From Bugula neritina (taxonomy: Eukaryota; Bryozoa; Gymnolaemata; Cheilostomatida; Bugulidae): DNA of 64,000 nt. The stretch is from contig OZ037766.1 in the NCBI GenBank assembly GCA_964035545.1, positions 9,371,722 to 9,435,721 of the forward strand, read 5' to 3'. Under the pieces are notes generated by a model. The model was not told where the DNA came from. It saw nothing but the letters and a program-made list of their open reading frames with translations, and made no database searches. Made by a program: the position numbers and the translations under genes. Shown here in pieces: positions 23,503 through 36,382 of the stretch; position 1 is the first letter of the stretch; every line of letters begins with the position of its first letter.

Positions 23503-25434
23503 CTAAGCAGTTGAGCTCTTTATTAGGGCATTGCCTTGTAAACTGTATATATGTTTCAGAGCTTCCTGGCTATCATTTAGAGTTTTAGCTGGCCTAAATA
23601 CCAAACTGTTTACAAGCTGTGAATAAGCTTGGATAGCTTTTGTACTCTTAGCTATATCATAGTCTCTGTAACTCTTAGTGAAAAGATTTGTTAAGACCTT
23701 ATCAAAGCCCTTTTTAGCCTCAGTGAGCATTTTATCAACAGCAACTCTGTCAAATAATGCACCACAATTATCACAATTTCCAGAGTATGGAGGTATTATC
23801 ATTGAGCCACAGTCAGTGCATTTGTATAAAGGTGTATCAGAAAATGAAAGTTTGTTATACAGGTTCCAATTCTGCATGCAGGATGCACAGCAACAGTGAA
23901 AGTAATATTGAGAGCTAAGCTTTTCCCTTCTCTCTTCCAGAGAATGAGTGGCATGCAGATAACCATAATTATCATATATCTGTTCCTGCTTCTTGATGGG
24001 TGATATTGCTTTCATCACACATGTATTACCTTCATGGAAGATGCGGACTACAGATGGATCACACGAATGGTTAAATAGACTCAGTGTACTATAGATACCA
24101 GCACCAACTTCAACCAGAGCACTCTGACTGGGTTGACTCTCATCATATATAACTTGAGATATCTCGTGAGCATTGCAAGGAAATATCTGCATATGGCGCA
24201 GAGTAAATGCTGCCAGAGTGACCAGCCCATCTTCAGAAGAACCAGACCACTCTGTGACATCACACAGCTGAGCTAACATTACGGCAGCAGCTGTTCTCCA
24301 TAACAAATCTTTACATGAGCGATCTTTATCATGACCTTCTAAAATGTATATATTTTCATAATATTTAAGAACATCAGGCTGGTTCAGATTTCCCTTCAAA
24401 ACATCAGAAAGTGCGCCATGTCCAACTTTAAGAGCTGTCCTCAATGCAAGGTGGCCCATATTTATGTCTACAAACTTCAAGCTCAGGGAGTACTTGCATT
24501 CAAACCGATGCCATTGTTGCCATGAAACTTCCTCACAGACTTGACTGCAAAAGATCACATCAGCACAGGACCTGCAGGGGTACAGTCTATCAGTTCTAGT
24601 TTGACAACTACTGCAGTGAGTAAAATAACTCTCTGGTAAGGTTACAGAGCAATATGGAGTTTCAGTAAGCACTACATCACCCACATTAATATTGCTTTGA
24701 GCTCTTATGTACCGCCCATACTCATTGCTCTCACACACCTCAGCAGAGCTGCTTAGTGCAGGGTATTGTTGATTTAATGGCCCAATACTGGGGAAACAAC
24801 TACTAATAGCTTGCTGTCTGTCCACAGCTTGACTTTTTATGGAGAGTTTTGAAATATCTTCCTGTATGATACTTCTTCGTTTCTCATCTAGACCAGATAA
24901 CTCCAAAGAGTGCAAAGCAGCTTCAACACAGGATGACAATAAGTTGGTATCAGAACAATATTGCAGGCATTTGGCTTTTCTAACTAACAACTTATATTGC
25001 ATATCCAGTGGGTAGCCATGATTAATTGATAAGTCTATGTCCATCAAACAATCTTCATGTCTGTTCATGCTGTAGAATACTGCACTGCGGTTAGCAAAGC
25101 ACACAGCTAGCAGCCCTTCATTATCTGATACAGGAGTCAAGCGTATTGCCTCATTATAACTGCTAAGTGCCTGTGCTAGATTTTTCTTCTGAAAGTAATG
25201 ATTGCCATCAGTCTTCAATTTTAAAGCCTTAGCATAGCTCTTTTCAGTACTCAAAGGTGAACTTTTAAGAATTTCTTGTACTTCACTGAGTTGCAACATA
25301 TATTTTACTCGTGCCACATCATTAGTTAACTTAGAAAATTCACTTAAACATTTTTTAGTTAAATTTTGCTGACATAAATGTTGGGATAATTTCTTGTAGG
25401 CCAATTGAAAAGCTCTCTCATCAGTGCTACTCAT
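23503..25434 (-). CDS. SMYD4: SMYD4-like SET/MYND-domain protein with N-terminal TPRs
   Basis: One uninterrupted 643-codon frame. Residues 66-150 form TPR units (GNHYFQKKNLAQALSSYNEA; FANRSAVFYSMNRHEDCL). The SET domain starts near residue 238 and is split by a MYND zinc finger whose ligands are visible: C274, C277, C287, C290, C296, C300, H309 and C313. The SET catalytic-core motif NHSCDP is at 455-460, followed by a Tyr-rich segment and post-SET cysteines C514-C519. A further CxxC pair follows (CTDCG...CDNCG). SMYD proteins are AdoMet-dependent lysine methyltransferases; the NHSC motif suggests the fold is intact. It is shorter than human SMYD4 because the C-terminal TPR region is reduced. 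The minus-strand acceptor TTGTTACAG at 25482 implies an intron in the 5' UTR, but the coding region has no intron, unlike its neighbours. Confidence 0.88.
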   Translation of the reverse strand: MSSTDERAFQLAYKKLSQHLCQQNLTKKCLSEFSKLTNDVARVKYMLQLSEVQEILKSSPLSTEKSYAKALKLKTDGNHYFQKKNLAQALSSYNEAIRLTPVSDNEGLLAVCFANRSAVFYSMNRHEDCLMDIDLSINHGYPLDMQYKLLVRKAKCLQYCSDTNLLSSCVEAALHSLELSGLDEKRRSIIQEDISKLSIKSQAVDRQQAISSCFPSIGPLNQQYPALSSSAEVCESNEYGRYIRAQSNINVGDVVLTETPYCSVTLPESYFTHCSSCQTRTDRLYPCRSCADVIFCSQVCEEVSWQQWHRFECKYSLSLKFVDINMGHLALRTALKVGHGALSDVLKGNLNQPDVLKYYENIYILEGHDKDRSCKDLLWRTAAAVMLAQLCDVTEWSGSSEDGLVTLAAFTLRHMQIFPCNAHEISQVIYDESQPSQSALVEVGAGIYSTLSLFNHSCDPSVVRIFHEGNTCVMKAISPIKKQEQIYDNYGYLHATHSLEERREKLSSQYYFHCCCASCMQNWNLYNKLSFSDTPLYKCTDCGSMIIPPYSGNCDNCGALFDRVAVDKMLTEAKKGFDKVLTNLFTKSYRDYDIAKSTKAIQAYSQLVNSLVFRPAKTLNDSQEALKHIYSLQGNALIKSSTA

Positions 25435-25481
25435 GGCTGTGCTGTGCTTGATCTACCCGGCTTCCCATCTACCCACCACGT

Positions 25482-27470
25482 CTGTAACAAATTAAAATAG
25501 TAGCTTTAAATTTTTATTTCAATCCCAATTAAATTGAGCTAAAAATGTACTTTATTTAAATAAATGGGATGGGCTATTGAGCACAGCACAGCGATGATCA
25601 AGCAAATCAATGCAATTCAATTTCAGGTACAGAAGAACATTTTTAAGCATTTTGAAACCAATGAATCAATATAAACACAGCAAATGCTACAGTGAGACAG
25701 CAGAAACTAACGCTACTGCCCATTAACATATTCAATCTTGGCCCAATACCTCACAACAGAATGTTAAACTATCTTATGGGTGGAGGGGGGGGGGGTGTTG
25801 GGTATATCTATATCCAGATGAGAATAGCTATTCTATACTCTATAGTCTATAGAGATACAATAACAGTATTATAGTTTAGAAGTGAAAAGTTTTCAGAGCT
25901 TAAACCACACACATTGCAGCCCCTCTACTAGATACAACCACACTGTGAACAATTTCCTAGAAGCATAAGTATGTAAAAGCACCTTATGATGAAAATTTTT
26001 TATGAAGGAGACTCATATGCACTGTACTTCTATAAATATAAGCTAAGCTGAAGTATGTAGTCACAAAATGCTTCAACAATGACAGTGTATGGATATAACA
26101 CAAACATATCTTTTTAATACAAGCATACATCTCTATCATACAAATATATATATTTATAAGATTATAGATCTTTCAGTTTTACACAAGAAAAGTAAAACTA
26201 AAAGAATCTTCATCAATACTTCAAGTAAAAAAGTTTCAGATTGGTCTTTCTAGCAGTGCTTTAACTTGAGTTGTTTTCAATATTATAAATGTCAGGACAT
26301 TTTGAAAACTGATAACTGCTGGTCAAAGAATTCCGCTTAATACTCAAATTTCAACTCAATATGAAAAGATAGTGGTGTCTAAATGTTGCACATTTTCACT
26401 TCAATTTTTTATTTATATACAAATTATGAAACTACAGATTGAAGAAAATTTTTAGGGCTGCTACTTACATCAACTTTAGATTTCACACCAGTTTTTATTC
26501 ACAGTCAGTGCAGGAATTCACAGTTCATACTTCTGCTTCTTTGCCATCACTGTAAATTACATTGAACTAAATTAGTAGGCACTAAATTCTGGCACAGCTA
26601 TTGTTTGTCCACAATCTAAATTTTAAAGAAAAGCTTCTTTATTTGTAGAGTTCAAACTTTATAGAAAAGTGAGGACTTTCACTTTCTTTTTGTATAGTTA
26701 TTAAAATTGATTTGTTCAGTAATTATAAACATCACTCAGATATGGATAGGGGCATCTAAATTTCAACAGAACTTATTCCAAGAACTTCAGAAATCTGTGG
26801 TGATGCAATTAGTAGCCAAAAGTAGGGCCATTAAAAATTTATGGTTAATGACATTTAAGATTAAAGGGTAAACTAGAAGTAAAAGTGATTATGTAAATCA
26901 AATTTATGAAAGCTTCCTTTTTTATTTGATTATCAGTAGATATTATAGCAGAATATTGGCTGACATAACCATTGTCCATTGAATAACTTGCAAATTACTT
27001 TCAACAGCCAATGATCACATAAATTTTTAAAGTAAAAGTAGAAAAATTCAATTTGAAAGGTCATGTAGTAGTACTAGTCCAAGTGTTGAGGTTGAAAATA
27101 AATAAGATGAACTGTCAACTAATACTCATACTGAGTCAGAGTTATGACTTATAAGTTGATGCATAAATTAGTTAATAGTTAATTTAATTCAAAGCATACA
27201 AAATACTAGTAGTAATTATTAAGTACTTTTAGTGCTAGTAGCACTAAAAGCACTTAGGAACAAAAACACTAACAGTAACACTGCAAGTGTAACCGGAAGT
27301 GTAATTACTTTACTAATAGTAATATCAAAAGTATTATTATTACTATTAGCAATAGCCAATACTAAAAGTAATTGCATTCACTCTGATCTCTGTGAAATAG
27401 TTTACAAATCCAAAACTTAGTCTTAAACTTGTTGTCTGATTTATCAATATAACATGAACAATACTAACAG
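25482..27470. other. Intergenic spacer between divergent genes
   Basis: This lies upstream of both the SMYD4-like gene (-) and eIF3b (+). It is AT-rich, with a 12-bp G run near 25783 and no recognisable coding sequence. From about 27110 short repeat words (ACTCATACTGAGTCAG, AGTAATTATTAAGT) begin to appear. An untranslated first exon of the SMYD4-like gene must lie here but cannot be placed. Confidence 0.45.
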
Positions 27471-28610
27471 TATCACTTGTCACTATCAGTATGAGTATCA
27501 CTATGTTCTCAGTTATAAGTCATAGGGCATAAGCATACTGATACTAATACTAATAGTAATACTAATGCTAATAGTTACAGTAACTATTAGTATTACAATC
27601 AGACTCAGTTACAGTATCACTATTATCATCAGTATGACTATCACTATCACTATGAGTATGAGTATGACATTGACTTGTCACTTGAAACAAAATTAAAAAT
27701 CGAGTGACCGTGACTGGTAGAAGTTCAAATTCAACAAACTCTAAGCAGTAAGCTCTCGTGACTGATACTCATAGTCATAGTCATACTGATAGTGATACTT
27801 ATACTTATAGTGATGGTAACTGTAAATGTAAGCATGAAACTGAAAGTGATGAACATTCGAGCTGAATGAAACAATAATCCGTAATCACAATGAATATGAC
27901 AATCATAACTTTAATGATAATCACAATGATAATAAAATTAAACTTAAAGTAAAAGACTATTACTATTAGTATTAGTATTACTATTAGTATTAGTAATAGT
28001 ATTACTATTGGGATTAGTATTACTATTAGTATTAGTATTACTATTACAGTGTGAGTATTACTATTAGTATTACTATTAGTATTAGTAATACTAATAGACT
28101 AATACTAATAGTAATAGCAATACTAACTCTAAGTCTAATAGTATTTTAGTAATTATAATAGGAAGAGAATACCGGTATTATACTCATACTGTAGTACTAA
28201 TACTAATAGTAATAGAGTAATACTAATACTAATAGTAATAGTAATAGTAATCTAATAGTAAGACAAATAGACAAACTCAAATTTTAAAATACATTTTATT
28301 CATCAGCTGACGGTGACTCTTCTTGATTACCATTAATATTATCATAATGATAATGATAATTATTGACATTATGATTATGATTATCATTATCATTATGATT
28401 ATCATTATCATTATAACTCATAATGATAAATTAATTTAAATTATATTTAATTTGATTGGTTGAATAGATATGCTATTTTCACTTGAGGGTAGTTGCCGTA
28501 TATTCAATTTTCACGTTGAAATAAAACTTAAAATTCATAATATTTATAATTACCTATATAATTAGATACTAATGCTAATACTAATACTAATACTAATAGT
28601 AATATTAATA
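27470..28610. repeat. Compound simple-repeat arrays upstream of eIF3b
   Basis: In order: CACTATCAGTATGA-type words (27470-27660), CATAGTCATACTGATAG words (27755-27830), CACAATGATAAT words (27880-27945), a TAGTATTACTATTAGTATTAG array (27958-28080) directly followed by its reverse-complement type CTAATACTAATAGTAATA (28084-28256), then ATTATCAT/ATGATAAT blocks in both orientations (28330-28440) and a short CTAATA tract (28565-28605). The adjoining opposite orientations could form long imperfect hairpins. Confidence 0.65.
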
Positions 28611-28765
28611 ATGTCTCGTGCCGATTGCAATAAAGAGGATGGATAATTATAAAGAGTTGTCTTTTCTTTTAGAAATAATGTTATAAAATTAATACTCTAT
28701 TTCAGGGCTTCTATCACGTAGATAAGTAACAGAGTTATCTTCTCTTCGTACAGCATACAGCGTGT

Positions 28766-28771
28766 TATAAA
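28766..28771 (+). promoter_or_regulatory. Possible TATA box of eIF3b
   Basis: TATAAA about 40 bases before the eIF3b ATG, followed by a less AT-rich stretch containing GTTTCCGCTTCC. With no transcription start known, this is only a candidate. Confidence 0.25.
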
Positions 28772-28809
28772 CTCGGCGCAGTTTCCGCTTCCACATATAA
28801 AAAGTCAGC

Positions 28810-31800
28810 ATGGCGGTAAGTGATGTGGGGAGAAAAAGTCATAAAAAATCTGAAAGTGAATCCATTGAAGCTGCTATGTCCGACATTGATGAAAACTTCA
28901 GTGATCCCGAAGACTACGTTGACAATATTACAGATGAAGGTAAATATAATATGACACCAATAGTAAAACAGTAACGCAATCATTGATAATGATTTTGAAT
29001 GAGTTGACGTTCAGTCGTCCACGGTTGTGCATGTAGTTCAAATTGAACTTAACGTTGAAGTGGTGATCATTGTGAATTTCAATTTGATTTTTAGCTGAAT
29101 TAACATGTCTACCGTAAATCACTTGGAACCATACTTTTTGAGCTAAATGTAAAATAGCCATAAGTATAACATTAACTATAAGCGGTAAACCTTGATTTCA
29201 TTTTCATTCAATTTGAATTTCATACTCATAGTTTGATATTTTTCAAAATTTTAACAAGCTATTGTATTAAAAAGTTGGAATATATGTAATTTTCTCTTTT
29301 AGAGTTAGTACCTGATATATTGAAACAACAGCCTAAGCCAAGTGATTCATTTGAATCGGTGATAGTTTGTGATAATATACCAACAGTTGGAAGTGAAAAG
29401 TTAGAAAAGCTGCAAAATGTGTTGAAAAGGATATTTTGTAAGTTCGGAACAATAGTTACCGAGCATATTCCAACGGAAAATGGACAAACTAAAGGGTATG
29501 GTGTTTGTATTAATAAGTAGTCCATGAGATATTAGGTTGCATTATTATAAACTACATTATAAACTTTGAATAGCTTCATTAAATTTTCTTACCACTTTCT
29601 AAAATGATTCCTGGATATAAGTTACCTAATCAACTGATTTTGGTTATAGGTACATGTTTCTGGAATACTCTTCTCTAAATGAAGCCAAAGAAGCGGTTCG
29701 AGCTGCTAATGGACATCGGCTAGATAAAAACCATGTTTTTGCAGTCAATCTTTTCTCTGACTTTGAAAAGTACCTAAATGTGCCTGATGAATGGACACCT
29801 CCAGAGCCTGCCCCTTATAAAGATCCGGTTTGTTTTTTTTCCAATTGAAATTTTAGTTCTTTTCCTGTATATTTTTATTTTGCTTCAACTTCCACTTGCT
29901 GCTGAATGTTGGTTATAAATTCATGTGGTTGACGAATTAAAATATAGCCCAAAAGACACTGTCTCTTGAAATGTAAATGTATGCAATTGTCTCACTCTAA
30001 AACCTAAATTGTCAAAGAAACAGCAATTGGAAAGTCCATTTAGCTGTCGGCTGTTGTTAAACCTACTGTGTTTCTATAGTATAATTGTCACTTGTCTATA
30101 GTGTTTTAGGACTTTATCTTTTTAGGGAAATCTCCAATATTGGCTTCTTAACAAGGAATGTTTGGACCAATTCAGTGTTATATATGAACGAGGAGAGAAA
30201 ACCAGCATTATGCTCAACAAAGCACCTGAGTTTTCATGTGTCGAAGAACGCAAGGTTAGTATATCTATAATGCAGTGTTTTTAGCTTTCATGTTTATCAG
30301 ATATAGTGTGGCCTATATATCCAAACTCTCAAAATGGCCAACATTTTTTGTATCATATGTACATGATTTGGTGACCTTAAAAAATTGGCGAAATTTCTTA
30401 GTTTTTTTATTCTTCAACTCCTCAATAACTAAATACATGTAAAAATAGCTCATACTTGAGCATTTCACTTTCTTCTAATCTTGACATGTTGCTTACTGTG
30501 CATATGAACTGTTGTGAACCACTGCTTTGCAATGTTAACTGATGACTCAAAATTATTGCTTATTGGTATTTTTAATGCTGTTACATGTAATATTTCAGCA
30601 TTGGACTGAGACATATGTCAAATGGTCCCCCCTTGGCTCTTACCTCCTCACCTGCCACCAGAAAGGAGTAGCTTTATGGGGCGGTGAGCACTTTAGGCAG
30701 ATACAGAGGTTTAGCCACATTGGTGTGCATTTTGTTGATTTCTCACCGTGCGAGAGATACTTGGTGACATTTAGCCCCGTAATATCACGCAGTGATACTG
30801 GTGTAGCGGAGAGTGTCATTGTTTGGGATGTGCAGACTGGTGCTAAGAAGAGAGGCTTTGCAGTTGACGGCCCGTCACTTAATTGGCCTGCATTAAAGTA
30901 AGTAGGCTACAGCTTGCAGTTAGATGTTTATAGTTCTTGGCGAGTGCAGAGTTGATGTCTTACTTTGTGCAATACGTTACGAAATATAAGATAATTTTCG
31001 TATATCTATCCCTATGCCTTTAACTCTCACACTCTTGTACCTTCCAGGTGGAGCAGTGATGGAAATTATTTTGCCCGGCTTCAGTCAGATGCAATTAGTG
31101 TTTACGAGCTTCCCGTGAGTATCCAGATGTACATCATTTGAAATTCTAATATAAAATGTACCATAAGAAAATGCAGGCAAATTAGGTAGAGTAATGCCTA
31201 ATTACTAATTTGATGAAGTGGCAAGCCTTAGGCAATCGTCAATCTTTCTTTTTAATATAAATTTCTGTTCTCCAAAGGTTTGGAGCTTCTGAAAATCCAA
31301 CAATACGATAACTTATTGGTGGCAGTCACAAATCTAACTAATTTGCTACTTTATACTGTTTTAGTCCTGTGGGCTGTTGGACAAGAAGAGTCTGAAAGTC
31401 CCAGGTGTGCGAGACTTTGAATGGTCACCTGACCAGAATATCATATCTTATTGGGTGCCAGAAGTTGATGCTTGCCCTGCTAGAGTCAGCCTTATTGAAA
31501 TTCCTAGCCGTAATGAGCTACGTATTCGTAATTTGTTCAATGTAGCTGATTGTAAGCTTCACTGGCAAAAGAGTGGCAACCATCTCTGTGTTAAAGTTGA
31601 CCGGTATGGTAAGAAGAAACTTGAGAACAATGAAGTCAAGTACAGTGTAAGCATTACTTAATGCTGATTATGTTTTATAGTTTCAAAGGCTGTTATTATT
31701 TGATAGTATCAACTTTTTATATTAAATCTATTTTGCCAACTCCATTGCTTTAGTATTTGTTAACCTGTTTACAACTACTAAAGGAATCTAATGTTTCAGG

Positions 31801-34048
31801 GCATGTATTACAATTTCGAGATCTTCCACGTCAAGAAGAAGCAGGTGCCTATTGATACAGTTGAGTGTAAGGAGGTGGTTAATGCATTCGCCTGGGAGCC
31901 TGTGGGGTCCAAGTTTGCCTTTATTCATGGCGAATCGCCTAGAATCAGTGTCTCCTTTTATAAAATCGGAGATGAGAAAATTACTCAACTTAGTGAGTAT
32001 CTCCACGATTAGTCTTTACTTTTTTTACTTGAGAGTTTATTTATTAGCACATCTGTTGAGTCATTCCTAATTCTTGTATTGTTGAAGATGCACAGTGTTA
32101 TGAGTTTTACACAAAGTGTATGAAAGTTGCATGGTGAAAGTCTTACAATGCAATTATAGTATTTCTATCTAAATAGACTATTGGTGGTCTTCCTGAGAAA
32201 AATATACAACCAACTTAGTAAAGTGAACTTGCACATAATAATAACTTGAACTATAATAACGCAACGTGTGTGTGTGTTTTTAGAAACTCTGGAGAAGAGA
32301 GCCTGCAATAGCCTGTTTTGGTGTCCCACTGGACAGTTTGTAATTCTGGCTGGATTAAGGTCTATGAATGGTATTCTGGAGTTTGTGGATACATCAGATA
32401 TGACAGTGATGACAACTCCACAGGAGCACTTCATGTGTACTGATGTTGAGTGGGATCCCACTGGCCGATATGTTGCTACTGCGGTCAGCTATTGGGGCCA
32501 CAAGGTATCATTAATTTATGATAACCACTCACGGTGTATTATATATATTAATTTTTTTACAAAGTAAATGCGAGTGTGCTTAGTTTTAACTGATATATTA
32601 GTTACTATTTTACTAAAGATGTTGTTTTTCTGGTTATTATTTCAATTGAAAACCCATATTGGGTTCAATAATGCATAAGCAACTTGAAGTGCCAGGCTTA
32701 GCGTTATCAGCTAGTTTGTCTCATGAAGTTGCAAAATCAATTTATTCTGTCTCCATTTAGGTGCTTGTATTTTCAACTTCTTGCACTGATGATTTGGCAG
32801 TTAACACTTATACATACTTCTATTTTGTAGTTAAACCTTCATTTACAAATGTGTCTTGCTGTATTTTACATTTCATTTCTTTACTTTAGATGGACAATGG
32901 GTTCTGGTTGTGGAACTTCCAAGGCCGACAGATATCCAAGAATCCTATGGATGGTTTCTGTCAACTCCTATGGCGTCCAAGACCACCCACTTTGCTTACA
33001 GCAAAAAATATTAAGGTAAGTTTAAGTTTACTTGGAGTTGTTGGTTTATTTCTGCTTAGTTTTTCGCAATATACTGTGACATCAGATTCCTAAGTACCAT
33101 ATTAAATACTGATTTAGCTTCATGTCATCAGCTGTTGGATACTATCATTGATTTCCATTCTCATGAAATGTGAATCTGTTTTAGGAGGTGCGTAAGAATA
33201 TGAAAGAGTATAGTAAGATCTTTGAAAAGCAGGACCAGAAAGCCCAGTCTAAGGCTTCAAAGGTAATTATGTGTGACTATTCCTTTTCAATGTGGGTTAT
33301 AGTTAATGTAAAATTTTGAGCATATTTGTGCATGACTTAACGGCCAACTGTTCTTAGTGCAGTTAGCTACAATCAATATTGTGTTTTATAGGATGTGTTG
33401 GATAAGAGGAAAAAGATGATGGATGACTTCAACCATTACCGACAGCAAGTTCAGAAGGTTATTGATCAGCAGAAAATGGAAAGAATGGCTTTAAGGAATA
33501 GTAAGTTTCAGTACTTAGGTATGCAAGAGAATTTATTGAGGGGAAATGAGAATTGTAATATTTTATGAAATGCTTCTAATATCTAAACAAAACTTTCAGT
33601 TTAAAAGTGTTCAATTTTGTGGCAAGTCATATTCTATTATTGGATGGCATACTCTAGAAGTGTGAGCATACTTGCTAAAAATAACAGAAAGTTGAAAAAC
33701 ATTTTTGGCATGATGAAGTAATCATTGTTGTTTTACTAAATGACACATGTATATCCTACAACCACTAAGGCAATTCTATTGTTGTCACTGAATGTTCCCA
33801 GTATTCTCTCGTGGCTTCAAAGATGCTGACTTTGAAATCCTGTATGTATATTGCAAGGGAAGCTGGTAATGAACTTGTTAGTTTACATTTACACTATTGG
33901 GCTAGTTAGTTATTGAAATCGCAATGCTGATTTGCAACTTATTATTGCAGACACAGACACAGATGAGTTGGATAGTCAAGGTGATAATTTTGAGGAAGAG
34001 GTTATTGAATTCTTAGTTAAAGTTGATGAGACCATAGTTGAAGAATAG
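28810..34048 (+). CDS. EIF3B: Eukaryotic translation initiation factor 3 subunit B
   Basis: Thirteen exons: 28810-28939, 29303-29495, 29650-29827, 30126-30254, 30599-30897, 31048-31114, 31365-31646, 31800-31992, 32284-32504, 32890-33015, 33185-33262, 33392-33500 and 33951-34048. All phases agree and the protein is 700 aa. eIF3b is a core scaffold of the eIF3 complex on the 40S ribosomal subunit. Seen: an acidic start with DPEDYVDN; an RRM at about residues 62-145 ([18 protein letters not shown]); a WD-type beta-propeller at about 170-565 with near-invariant blocks ([40 protein letters not shown]); then [11 protein letters not shown] and a charged helical tail with DTDELDSQ. The long N-terminal extension of human eIF3b is absent. 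A GTAAGT directly after the second codon (28815) is an unused donor-like site. AATAAA is at 34357-34362. Confidence 0.96.
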
Positions 34049-34356
34049 TCATCAATACCAACCTGTAAAAGCACCTGATCAGCTTGCTAAATTATAATAG
34101 CTGCTGAGCAGGTGTCTGTTCTCTCCCATCACTGCTGCTGACTTGCTTTTGATTGGCCCATTTTATCGATTGTCTAAACCATCGATTAGAAACAATGTGT
34201 GTATTAGAAATTTCACTTCCTATGTCTTGTATCCATCTTTGTTCAATGGTGTGTCTTCTCATTACATTGAGTTTTATATTTACATACTTCAGTTTTTGCT
34301 TTCCATTACCCTATCGGTTGCCAGGTTTAATATACTATAATACTTGTTACTCATGC

Positions 34357-34362
34357 AATAAA
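34357..34362 (+). terminator. Poly(A) signal of eIF3b
   Basis: AATAAA about 310 bases after the stop codon, followed by a T-rich stretch. Confidence 0.45.
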
Positions 34363-36380
34363 TGTTCTCACATGTCATTTATTTGCCTTTTGATTTATTT
34401 GGATAAGTGCAGGCAATGCTCTTTGTTGATTGTCGGGGATGGGGGATACTCATAATGTGCCAGTTCAGTTTTAATTCATTAGCTCCATTCCATCTAACTC
34501 AACTTATGCAATTGAAAAAAAGAGAATATTTTGCAACAATACATGCAAGGAAACTTGTATCACTCTGAAAAAATAATACGTTTTAGGTATATATAAATGT
34601 GTAGGATAAGAATAAATTATGAAGCTTCAAGTTTTTCAGCAGCTGGATATGCCTTCGGTTTCATATAAGAGTTGGAAATAATTTTAGACTTATCTTCCAG
34701 AATTGGGTAGGATAACTCCAGTGTTGAGTCGGAAGACTCGAAGGTGTTTGCTAACCCCAGTAAAGTTGCCGAGGGCTAACCAGTGTGAACTTTGACCCTT
34801 TGGGTTAAACTGCTGTAGTTTCCTGTTTAGCGTAGTGATGGTAATAGCTTCAAGTTGGTGATAATCATAATGATATCTCAATCTGTATCTATGTTGAGTC
34901 TCTAGACCCTCGAAAGGGAAGAGGAGACCTTTACGGAGGAGTGTTATGAAGGCGTGACTTCAGAGATTCTAAGGTATCTGATTGTCTTGGAAAGGAAACT
35001 ATTAGTATTAAACTTAAAGTATATGCTGGAATTTGTGAGTAATGAACGAGGAATATGTCTGGACATGTTAGTGTTACGTGTTAGGATAGATGGACAATTG
35101 AATTAGTTACTTCTTGGAAGTTATTAATAATTTCAGGGCAGACATTTTTATTAGCTAGGAATTGAAGTAGTATTTTTATACGGCTTGATTTTCTATGTGA
35201 CGGCCAGTGTATCGTACTGGAGATAATTATTATTATGTCTTCATTTATTTGCGCTTTTTGAAGTTATTGCGTTTAAAATTAAATTTAATGTTTTGACGGT
35301 AGGGCTTGATTTTGCAGTTATCAACAACACGACCAAGTATAAATTTAATTTTAGACTTAAAGCCGATTGTAAACTAAAAGTAAAACGAAGTCAAACTTAA
35401 ATTCAAATTGAAATTGAAGTGAAACTGAAGGTAGCTCTTTTACTTTTAGTTTTTAATTTTTCATCAAAGTCAACGTCTATCACAAGTACAAAAGTACCAG
35501 TAGTGGTAGTAGAGAGGTTGACAATGAGACTACTGCTATTACCCACTGTTCTGTTTATAAACAATTCTACAATACTCCGTCGGACAGTTTAGGCCTTAAG
35601 CCTAAGGTGAAGACTAAAAGCCAAAGGTGCAATAAATGTATTTACTTTTAGTTTTAGAATAGATGAAATTCAGATGGGAGTTTAAAATATTTTTAAGTAA
35701 AAAAATGGTATATGCAGATAGTGATAGTCTGAATATTGTCTGTAAGAGATACAAGGACGTCTTTAAAAGCAAACTCTATTATAGTTATCAATTGAAGATA
35801 AATTAATATATAAAAGTATCATTGTGTTGATATCTACTTGTAATGTATTTAATTATCATTACTGAATGACATAAAACAGCTATTAAATTAATTTTAAAAT
35901 ATTCTTTTTTAAAATTATGTTCTTCTATGTCCAAAAGATTGAGTTCAATTCTCAAAAGCTATTATCTAATAACAAGTCTTGGATTTTACTATCTAAAATT
36001 ATTTCAAATTGTTCGAAATGAATATGTTTAATCAAGACTATTTTTTCGATCATTTGAATCTCTTTGAAGTTGTTTCCTATTTATTAAAAATTATTTTGTA
36101 ATTCTAATGCTAGTACAAGTACTTTAATAAATTAACCATCATGCAGGTTATTGCCTGTCACAGTACTTTATTCTTGAATTCTCAAAGCTCGCTGACTGTC
36201 TTGATAAACAGTATGTGAAAAATTTACGTATACTATTTTGAAATGCACAGCTTAATTATTGAAATGTTGGCCACTCATGCATTAAGTAATAAATTACAGT
36301 GTAGTTTATGTTGAAGATGCTTCAAATACTGCAACTAAACCTGTTTAATTAACAATATTTTTTGCTTCATCTAGTTTCAG
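34363..36380. other. Intergenic region between eIF3b and RING-ZZ-ZZ gene A
   Basis: Mostly AT-rich. A less AT-rich block at about 34690-34960 differs in composition and may be an old insertion, but has no recognisable ends. At 35380-35440 there is a short stretch of CAAATTGAAATTGAAGTG-type words. The region ends at the acceptor CTAGTTTCAG (36380), so an untranslated first exon of gene A must lie here. Confidence 0.4.
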
Positions 36381-36382
36381 AG

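Noticed and set aside
28815-28820. Use of the GTAAGT after the second codon of eIF3b as the real donor
   Set aside because: The frame runs on through an acidic DPEDYVDN segment typical of eIF3b N-termini to a good donor at 28940, which keeps the phase with exon 2.
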